NCBI GenBank assembly: GCA_002441345.1
Contig: DJVU01000077.1
Coordinates: 501-11,732, forward strand
Source: Bacteroidales bacterium UBA6248
Lineage (GTDB): Bacteria; Bacteroidota; Bacteroidia; Bacteroidales; Lentimicrobiaceae
Direction of reading: 5' to 3'
Length of the DNA stretch: 11,232 bases
The notes beneath the pieces are model-generated. The model saw nothing but the letters and a program-made list of their open reading frames with translations. It had not been told where the DNA came from and made no database searches. Numbering within the stretch: position 1 is the first letter of the stretch; each line of letters opens with the position of its first letter. Position numbers and translations under genes: made by a program. Positions 6,577 through 11,232 of this stretch are shown here, piece after piece.

Positions 6577-6623
6577 TAAGGCATTGCTGCTGAAGCATAT
6601 AAACCACATGCTCTCCTGCCTTA
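6577..6623 (+). promoter_or_regulatory. Nested hairpin in the leader of the DUF4290-murA transcript
   Basis: TAAGGCA (6577-6583) pairs with TGCCTTA (6617-6623), and between them AGCAT (6594-6598) pairs with ATGCT (6608-6612), giving a two-tier stem. No T-run follows, so it is not a standard terminator. It may be a leader structure affecting stability or translation. It matches no riboswitch I recognise and could be chance. Confidence 0.3.
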
Positions 6624-6684
6624 TACAGCATACTTTGATATCATTAACATTTTAACTTACCAGGTTTTTCTAAACCACCCCTTT

Positions 6685-7353
6685 ATGGATTATAACAGCA
6701 CCCGTGAAAAGCTCATAATTCCTGAGTACGGTCGCAATGTGCAGAAAATGGTTGCCTATGTGATTTCCGTTGAAGATCGTGAAAAACGGTCGAATTTAGC
6801 CAAAGCACTTGTTAACGTTATGGCCCAGCTTCATCCCGAACAGCGTGATACCGCTGATTTCAAGAGAAAGCTGTGGGATCACCTGCACATCATAGCAGAC
6901 TATCGTCTCGACATTGACGCTCCTTTCCCTCCTCCTGTTCCGGACGATTACGTTAAAAAGCCCGAACGCATTTCCTATCCTCAGGAAGAAATTAAATTCA
7001 GACCTTACGGGAAGAATATCGCCCGTATGATTGAAAAAGCCTGTCTTTTTGAAGATGGACCGGAGAAAGATGCCCTGGTCAGAAACATAGCCAACCATCT
7101 GAAAAAATCGTATCTTAACTGGAACAGGGATTCGGTGAACGACGAACTGATTACCGAACACCTGAAAATATTGTCGCACGGCAAGCTTAAGCTCAGCGAA
7201 GATACACGGCTTATTCATACCAGCGAACTGCTGGCCAGGAACAATACTCCCGCCCACCCGGCTTCTCACAGCCAGACCAACAAAAGAAGGAAGTTCACAC
7301 AGAAAAACGATAAGAACAATTATCGTGACAACCGGAACCGCAAAAAGAATTAA
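6685..7353 (+). CDS. DUF4290 family protein with an internal tandem duplication
   Basis: The function is unknown. The protein matches the DUF4290 family, which I know only from Bacteroidota and often next to murA. Two halves align without gaps at a constant offset of 93 residues. PEYGRNVQKM (13-22) corresponds to RPYGKNIARM (106-115), both continue into an acidic E-D pair (30-31 and 123-124) and a Leu-rich helix, and W-DHLHIIADYRLDI (64-77) corresponds to TEHLKILSHGKLKL (157-170). A proline-rich linker (80-86) joins them. Residues from about 190 to 222 form a polar, strongly basic, probably disordered tail rich in Lys, Arg and Asn, which could contact nucleic acid. There is no signal peptide or membrane segment, so the protein should be cytoplasmic. 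It has its own promoter and lies 121 bases before murA on the same strand, so co-expression is likely. Confidence 0.85.
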   Translation: MDYNSTREKLIIPEYGRNVQKMVAYVISVEDREKRSNLAKALVNVMAQLHPEQRDTADFKRKLWDHLHIIADYRLDIDAPFPPPVPDDYVKKPERISYPQEEIKFRPYGKNIARMIEKACLFEDGPEKDALVRNIANHLKKSYLNWNRDSVNDELITEHLKILSHGKLKLSEDTRLIHTSELLARNNTPAHPASHSQTNKRRKFTQKNDKNNYRDNRNRKKN

Positions 7354-7366
7354 CTTGCAGCAAAAT

Positions 7367-7374
7367 TAATTTTG
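7367..7374 (+). promoter_or_regulatory. Possible internal promoter before murA
   Basis: TAATTTTG at 7367-7374 is an exact TAnnTTTG match, 13 bases past the DUF4290 stop. No TTTG is found at a suitable upstream spacing. It may give murA a separate start, with a leader of about 95 bases. Just before murA there is also an AGGCT/AGCCT inverted repeat (7418-7422 and 7438-7442) followed by T-rich sequence, too weak for me to call a terminator. Confidence 0.35.
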
Positions 7375-7474
7375 GTTTTGGCATACAGAGCCTTTCAGGC
7401 CTTCTGGCAGGTATAACAGGCTGAAGCCATATGTCGGAGCCTTTTTGTTTTACCAATATGCTGCAGCGGACACT

Positions 7475-8785
7475 ATGAGTTCATTTATTATCAATGGAGG
7501 CAACAGGCTAAAGGGAGAGATAATCCCGCAGGGAGCCAAGAATGAGGCATTGCAGATTTTATGTGCAACCTTGCTTACACCCGAACCGGTAACCATTCAC
7601 AACATCCCCGACATTCTTGACGTAAACCGGCTGATTGAGCTGCTGGAGTCTATGGGCGTGGAAGTTACACGTGAGAGCAGGAGTATTTGCACGTTCCGTG
7701 CCAGCCACATCGATCTGGAATATCTCAAATCAAAGGAATTCCGCAAAAAAGGAGCCGGACTCCGCGGATCGGTAATGATTCTCGGGCCTCTGCTGGCACG
7801 GTTTCGCAGAGGATACATTCCGCATCCGGGAGGCGACAAAATCGGACGCCGCAGGCTGGATACGCATTTTACCGGGCTGCAAAAACTCGGTGCCCGTTTT
7901 GAATCGGAAGGCATCGGCAACTTTTACAGCATCGACGCTTCCGAGCTGAAAGGGTGCTATATGCTGCTTGATGAAGCATCGGTAACCGGCACCGCCAACG
8001 TGGTTATGGCCGCTGTCATGGCCAAAGGCACAACCACCATTTTTAATGCCGCCTGCGAACCTTACCTGGTGCAGCTTTGCCGCATGCTGAACCGCATGGG
8101 TGCAAAAATAAGCGGAGTGGGTTCAAACCTTCTTACAATTGAAGGAGTGGAATACCTCAGCGGAACCACACATACCATGCTCCCCGACATGATTGAAATC
8201 GGCAGCTTTATCGGACTGGCAGCAATGACCGGCAGCGAAATCACCATACGCAACGTAAACTACCGTGAACTGGGAATTATACCTGAAGTCTTTCGTAGGC
8301 TGGGTATCAAACTGGAAATCAGCAACGACGACATCATTGTACCGGCTCAGGACTCCTACGAAGTGGAGACATTTATGGACGGGTCAATCATGAACATCAG
8401 CGATGCTCCCTGGCCGGGATTTACTCCCGACCTTATCAGCATTGCACTTGTTGTAGCCACGCAGGCAAAGGGAAGTGTACTTATTCACCAGAAAATGTTT
8501 GAAAGCAGGCTGTTCTTTGTTGATAAGCTTATAGATATGGGAGCACAGATCATTTTGTGCGATCCGCACCGTGCAACCGTTATTGGTCTCAATCACCAGG
8601 TCCCCCTGCGTGGCATTACCATGTCGTCGCCCGATATACGGGCAGGCGTCGCATTGCTTATTGCTGCCCTATCGGCCAGGGGAAAGAGCCAGATCGACAA
8701 TATTGAACAAATCGACAGAGGCTATCAGAACATCGATGGCAGGCTCAGGGCTCTTGGAGCCGACATCCAGCGGATCGACGGATAA
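7475..8785 (+). CDS. murA: UDP-N-acetylglucosamine 1-carboxyvinyltransferase (MurA), Cys-to-Asp form
   Basis: MurA transfers enolpyruvate from phosphoenolpyruvate to UDP-N-acetylglucosamine, the first committed step of peptidoglycan synthesis, in the cytoplasm. From the ATG at 7475 it has 436 residues, a normal length. Conserved points: Lys22-Asn23 in GAKNEA, LRGSVMILGPLLARF (96-110), the active-site loop PGGDKIGRRRLDTH (118-131), PGFTPD with Asp319 as likely general base, and RGYQNIDGRLRALGA (415-429) with Arg415. The loop residue aligned with catalytic Cys115 of E. coli MurA is Asp121 (codon GAC at 7835-7837). Enzymes with Asp here remain active but are not alkylated by fosfomycin. The frame is open upstream to a TTG at 7445, but the family N-terminus fits MSSFIINGGNRL. 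The neighbours are DUF4290 upstream and, after a 173-base gap with hairpins, grpE. Confidence 0.97.
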   Translation: MSSFIINGGNRLKGEIIPQGAKNEALQILCATLLTPEPVTIHNIPDILDVNRLIELLESMGVEVTRESRSICTFRASHIDLEYLKSKEFRKKGAGLRGSVMILGPLLARFRRGYIPHPGGDKIGRRRLDTHFTGLQKLGARFESEGIGNFYSIDASELKGCYMLLDEASVTGTANVVMAAVMAKGTTTIFNAACEPYLVQLCRMLNRMGAKISGVGSNLLTIEGVEYLSGTTHTMLPDMIEIGSFIGLAAMTGSEITIRNVNYRELGIIPEVFRRLGIKLEISNDDIIVPAQDSYEVETFMDGSIMNISDAPWPGFTPDLISIALVVATQAKGSVLIHQKMFESRLFFVDKLIDMGAQIILCDPHRATVIGLNHQVPLRGITMSSPDIRAGVALLIAALSARGKSQIDNIEQIDRGYQNIDGRLRALGADIQRIDG

Positions 8786-8830
8786 TCAGGCCGGGCAGGC
8801 AAAAGCAGGCAATTTCCGGATACTGTAAAC

Positions 8831-8851
8831 TGCCGGATAAAAATTCCGGCA
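8831..8851 (+). terminator. Hairpin after murA, possible terminator
   Basis: TGCCGGA (8831-8837) and TCCGGCA (8845-8851) form a perfect 7-bp stem with a 7-base A-rich loop, 46 bases past the murA stop. No T-run follows, so termination would be inefficient or the hairpin may only protect the 3' end. The perfect stem makes it more than chance, but its role is uncertain. Confidence 0.4.
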
Positions 8852-8879
8852 CGTTATTCCTGTCATTTTGGCGTAAAAC

Positions 8880-8898
8880 ATGCCGTGGCAGGCATTTT
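8880..8898 (+). terminator. Second hairpin after murA with short T-run
   Basis: ATGCC (8880-8884) pairs with GGCAT (8891-8895) around a 6-base loop and is followed by further T at 8896-8898. It is a short stem with a short T-run, so at best a weak terminator separating murA from grpE. The same bases also hold GCATTTTG at 8892-8899, an imperfect -7 box with TTTG at 8867-8870 upstream, so a grpE promoter could lie here instead. Confidence 0.3.
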
Positions 8899-8958
8899 GC
8901 TATAGTCGCACAATCTAATAAACGGGACAAAACTCCCGAAACCAAATGATCTTTAATT

Positions 8959-9543
8959 ATGGGTAAACATAAGAAAGCGAAGTCAGAGGAAAAGATGAAT
9001 GAAATGGCCTCTGAGCGTGCTGAGGAAAAAATAAGCAGCTCTGACACTGACAATCAGGCACAGCAAACGCAGCAGGCCGGCGAAACGGCACAGACCGATG
9101 CCGGGGATTTCAACCGGAAGATAGAAGAGCTTAACGACAAATACCTTCGTCTTTATTCCGAATTCGATAATTACCGGAAGAGGGTTATTAAGGAAAAAAT
9201 TGAACTCAGCAAGACGGCTTCTGAAGATGTAATTACGGGAATGCTCACAATCCTCGACGATTTCGAGCGTGCAATCAATGCTTTCGGAGCTGCAGGCGAA
9301 ACCGATCCGGTTAAAGAAGGAGTAGTACTGATTTACAACAAATTCAGGAACATCCTGACCCAGAAAGGGCTTGCTGAAACAGATTCGCTGGGCAAAGATT
9401 TTGATACCGATTTTCATGAAGCCATTGCCAATATTCCAGCCCCGTCGGAGGATCTGAAGAATAAGATCGTCGATGTTACACAGAAAGGTTATACCCTTAA
9501 CGGAAAGGTTATCCGGTATGCCAAAGTAGTTGTAGGCAGCTGA
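8959..9543 (+). CDS. grpE: Nucleotide exchange factor GrpE
   Basis: GrpE is the cytoplasmic nucleotide exchange factor of DnaK: it opens the Hsp70 nucleotide pocket so ADP leaves and substrate is released. The 194 residues show the standard order. A charged, disordered N-terminus (1-50, rich in Glu, Gln and Lys) precedes a long dimerisation helix (about 50-90) containing SEFDNYRKR (67-75). A four-helix part follows with LDDFERA (99-105), then a C-terminal beta domain with FDTDFHEA (148-155) and GYTLNGKVIRYAKVVV (177-192). The ATG at 8959 follows A/T-rich sequence without a Shine-Dalgarno. dnaJ follows after 85 bases on the same strand, so the two are probably co-transcribed. No dnaK or hrcA lies in the window, and I see no CIRCE operator upstream. 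A grpE promoter is not obvious. Confidence 0.96.
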   Translation: MGKHKKAKSEEKMNEMASERAEEKISSSDTDNQAQQTQQAGETAQTDAGDFNRKIEELNDKYLRLYSEFDNYRKRVIKEKIELSKTASEDVITGMLTILDDFERAINAFGAAGETDPVKEGVVLIYNKFRNILTQKGLAETDSLGKDFDTDFHEAIANIPAPSEDLKNKIVDVTQKGYTLNGKVIRYAKVVVGS

Positions 9544-9545
9544 AA

Positions 9546-9566
9546 TACGGCTTGCCGATTGCCGTA
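9546..9566 (+). other. Hairpin in the grpE-dnaJ gap
   Basis: TACGGC (9546-9551) and GCCGTA (9561-9566) form a perfect 6-bp stem with a 9-base loop just past the grpE stop. No T-run follows. It could be an RNA processing or stability element that sets the grpE to dnaJ ratio, or chance. Confidence 0.3.
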
Positions 9567-9628
9567 CCTCTGGGGTAAGACAGTCACACGCAAATATAAA
9601 ACCCGAAGAAACGATTAAACAAAAGACG

Positions 9629-10774
9629 GTGAGTAAACGCGATTATTACGAGATACTTGGATTGCCGAAGAGTGCCGGTGAAGCTGAAATAAAAAAGGCT
9701 TACCGGCAAATGGCATTAAAATACCACCCCGACAAAAATCCGGGCGACAAGGCGGCTGAGGAAAAGTTCAAGGAAGCAGCCGAAGCTTATGAGGTATTGA
9801 GCAATGCTGAAAAAAGGGCCCGATACGACCAATATGGTCACGATGGCATGAAGGGAATGCCCGGAGGAGGTTTTGGAGGCGGGATGTCGATGGATGATAT
9901 CTTCAGCCAGTTTGGCGATATTTTCGGCAGTGCATTTGGAGGCGGTTTCAGCGGTTTTGGCGGCGGCACACGAAGGAGAGTTAACAAAGGTACCAACCTG
10001 CGGGTTAAGGTACGCCTGACTCTGGAAGAGATTGCACGCGGTGTTGAGAAAAAAATAAAAGTCACCAAACTTGTCGGTTGTTCTACCTGTAATGGCACCG
10101 GAGCTGCCGGCGGATCGGCCTTCTCAAGCTGCTCGCATTGTCATGGCACCGGACAGGTAACCCGGGTTACCAACACCTTTCTGGGGCAGATGCAGACCAG
10201 CTCAACGTGCCCTTACTGCAATGGTGAAGGGCAAACTATTACCAACAAATGCAGCACCTGCGGCGGAAGCGGAACGGTTAAGGGTGAAGAGGTGATAAGC
10301 CTTAACATTCCTGCCGGTGTATCGGAAGGCATACAACTTTCGGTCGGTGGGAAAGGAAACGCAGCTCCGCGCGGCGGCGTTCCGGGCGATCTGATTGTTC
10401 AGATTGAAGAAATACCGCACGAAGATTTGATACGCGACGGCACCAACGTGCTCTATGAACATTACATCAGCTTCCCCGAAGCTGCTATGGGCACTTCTAT
10501 TGAAATCCCAACGATAGAGGGCCGGGTCAGGATAAAAATAGAACCGGGAACACAGGGCGGCAAAGTTCTCAGGCTGAAAGGAAAGGGAATCCCTTCGCTG
10601 AATGGCTACGGCCGCGGTGATCAGTTGATCAACATCAACGTATGGACGCCGAAAAACCTGAGCAAGCAGGAAAAAGAAATGCTTGACAAACTGATGGAAT
10701 CGGAAAACTTCAAACCCCAGCCCGGAAAAAAAGACCGCTCATTCTTTGATAGAATGAGAGAGTATTTTCAATAA
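9629..10774 (+). CDS. dnaJ: Chaperone DnaJ (type I Hsp40)
   Basis: DnaJ delivers unfolded proteins to DnaK and stimulates its ATPase in the cytoplasm. All domains of a type I Hsp40 are present in 381 residues. The J domain (1-70) has His33-Pro34-Asp35. A glycine/phenylalanine-rich region follows (about 77-113). The zinc-binding domain has four CxxCxGxG repeats: C151/C154, C168/C171, C194/C197 and C208/C211. The two C-terminal substrate-binding beta domains run from about 222 to 342, with a tail probably involved in dimerisation. The start is GTG: the sequence from SKRDYYEILG matches the family N-terminus and no nearby in-frame ATG competes. It lies 85 bases after grpE and is likely in the same operon. 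A strong hairpin follows the stop at 10800-10834. No key residue is missing. Confidence 0.97.
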   Translation: MSKRDYYEILGLPKSAGEAEIKKAYRQMALKYHPDKNPGDKAAEEKFKEAAEAYEVLSNAEKRARYDQYGHDGMKGMPGGGFGGGMSMDDIFSQFGDIFGSAFGGGFSGFGGGTRRRVNKGTNLRVKVRLTLEEIARGVEKKIKVTKLVGCSTCNGTGAAGGSAFSSCSHCHGTGQVTRVTNTFLGQMQTSSTCPYCNGEGQTITNKCSTCGGSGTVKGEEVISLNIPAGVSEGIQLSVGGKGNAAPRGGVPGDLIVQIEEIPHEDLIRDGTNVLYEHYISFPEAAMGTSIEIPTIEGRVRIKIEPGTQGGKVLRLKGKGIPSLNGYGRGDQLININVWTPKNLSKQEKEMLDKLMESENFKPQPGKKDRSFFDRMREYFQ

Positions 10775-10779
10775 TTTTG
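10745..10779 (+). promoter_or_regulatory. Promoter-like site overlapping the dnaJ stop
   Basis: TAATTTTG at 10772-10779 matches TAnnTTTG exactly and overlaps the dnaJ stop codon. TTTG at 10745-10748 lies upstream with a 23-base spacer, at the long end of the usual range. A start near 10785 would place the hairpin at 10800-10834 inside the leader of the ABC transporter transcript. Confidence 0.45.
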
Positions 10780-10799
10780 TCGTGCTGACATGACGGAAG

Positions 10800-10846
10800 G
10801 GGGTGGTTACTTAATTGATTAAGGCAATCACCCCGCTTTATTTAAT
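10800..10846 (+). terminator. Strong hairpin between dnaJ and the ABC transporter gene
   Basis: GGGGTGGTT (10800-10808) pairs with AATCACCCC (10826-10834), nine pairs including one G-T wobble. An inner TTAAT/ATTAA stem (10811-10815 and 10818-10822) extends it. Downstream is T-rich but interrupted (CTTTATTTAATT). It is best read as the transcription terminator of grpE-dnaJ. If the promoter-like site at 10745-10779 is active, it would act as an attenuator for the next gene. Confidence 0.7.
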
Positions 10847-10855
10847 TCATTATCT

Positions 10856-11232
10856 ATGAACTTTTTCTCGGTTAAAAACATCACCAAACGATACGCTGCC
10901 CATACTGCTCTGAGTAACGTAAGTATTGAAGTGCCACCGCAGAGTATCTTCGGGCTGCTTGGCCCCAATGGTGCTGGCAAAACTTCACTCATCCGGATTA
11001 TCAACCAGATAACCGCACCGGATGAAGGTGAAGTGTTTTTCGGAAATGAGAAGCTTGCTCCGCATCACGTTGAAAAAATCGGATACCTTCCCGAAGAGCG
11101 CGGTTTATATAAGAAGATGAAGGTAGGCGAACAGGCTCTCTACCTTGCCAGGCTCAAGGGAGTCAGCAAGGCCGATGCCATGAAACGACTGAAATACTGG
11201 TTCGAAAAGTTTGAAATCCAGGCTTGGTGGAA
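10856..11232 (+). CDS. ABC transporter ATP-binding protein, N-terminal part (cut by window edge)
   Basis: This is the nucleotide-binding subunit of an ABC transporter, probably an exporter of the NatA/YhaQ (COG4152-like) type that works with an ABC-2 type permease. From the ATG at 10856 there are 125 complete codons. An A-loop aromatic (Tyr13 in KRYAAHTALSNVS) precedes Walker A GPNGAGKT (36-43). The Q-loop region reads IGYLPEERGLY (75-85) with Glu80 where most ABC ATPases have Gln, which is usual for the YhaQ-like group. KMKVGEQALYLARLKG (87-102) also fits that group. The signature motif, Walker B and the rest lie beyond the edge. The permease gene would be expected next to the right. The substrate is unknown; sodium or drug export as for NatA should not be assumed. 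Confidence 0.92.
   Translation, partial: MNFFSVKNITKRYAAHTALSNVSIEVPPQSIFGLLGPNGAGKTSLIRIINQITAPDEGEVFFGNEKLAPHHVEKIGYLPEERGLYKKMKVGEQALYLARLKGVSKADAMKRLKYWFEKFEIQAWW

Noticed and set aside
7394..7425. TTCAG/CTGAA inverted repeat between DUF4290 and murA
   Set aside because: The stem is only 5 bp with a 22-base gap and no T-run follows, so it is not convincing as a terminator or attenuator.
7441..7474. Longer MurA form starting at TTG 7445
   Set aside because: The extra ten residues have no family counterpart, while the ATG at 7475 puts the N-terminus and Lys22-Asn23 exactly where MurA enzymes have them.
8786..8958. Search for a CIRCE operator (TTAGCACTC-N9-GAGTGCTAA) before grpE
   Set aside because: No such sequence or near match is present on either strand.
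9838..10098. Minus-strand proline-rich open frame
   Set aside because: It is the complement of the Gly/Phe-rich region of dnaJ, which reads as proline-rich on the opposite strand.

Overview
The window reads as chromosomal housekeeping DNA from a member of the Bacteroidota, probably order Bacteroidales or a close relative. Four things point there. Several upstream regions carry the Bacteroidota sigma-factor -7 box TAnnTTTG. Shine-Dalgarno sequences are not obvious. There is a DUF4290 gene, a family I know only from this phylum, directly before murA. The MurA, PcrA, GrpE and DnaJ sequences are of Bacteroidota type. I see no mobile element, CRISPR array, tRNA or rRNA, and no gene with clearly foreign composition.

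Layout, left to right. (1) 1-236, minus strand: the first 78 codons of rpsL (ribosomal protein S12), cut by the window edge. (2) 237-876: about 640 bases without a convincing gene. It holds two leftward promoter-like sites that share a 14-base core, and several hairpins. (3) 877-3446, minus strand: a three-gene signalling operon. A promoter at 3439-3446 is followed by a LiaF-like membrane protein, a LytS/YehU-type sensor kinase, and a LytTR response regulator whose start overlaps the kinase gene by 29 bases. (4) 3552-3906, minus strand: a 92-residue protein of unknown function followed by two consecutive intrinsic terminators, which separate it from the signalling operon. (5) 4139-6490, plus strand: a PcrA/UvrD-type superfamily 1 DNA helicase with its own promoter. 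(6) 6501-8785, plus strand: a promoter and structured leader, a DUF4290 protein with an internal duplication, and murA. (7) 8959-10774, plus strand: grpE and dnaJ, the co-chaperones of DnaK. (8) 10772-11232, plus strand: a promoter-like site, a strong hairpin, and the start of an ABC transporter ATPase that runs off the right edge.

How the genes fit together. Regions 5-8 all read rightward and serve DNA repair, the first committed step of peptidoglycan synthesis, protein folding, and export. The leftward triad in region 3 looks like a self-contained membrane or envelope stress circuit: the LiaF-like protein would act as membrane-embedded modulator, the kinase as sensor and the LytTR protein as DNA-binding output. 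No dnaK or hrcA is present here.

I do not find a dramatic new system. The best points for follow-up are the MurA with aspartate in place of the catalytic cysteine (predicted fosfomycin insensitivity), the 93-residue tandem duplication in the DUF4290 protein, the FGG-repeat domain of the LiaF-like protein, and the unexplained 640-base region upstream of rpsL. All family assignments come from reading motifs by eye; no database search was run.
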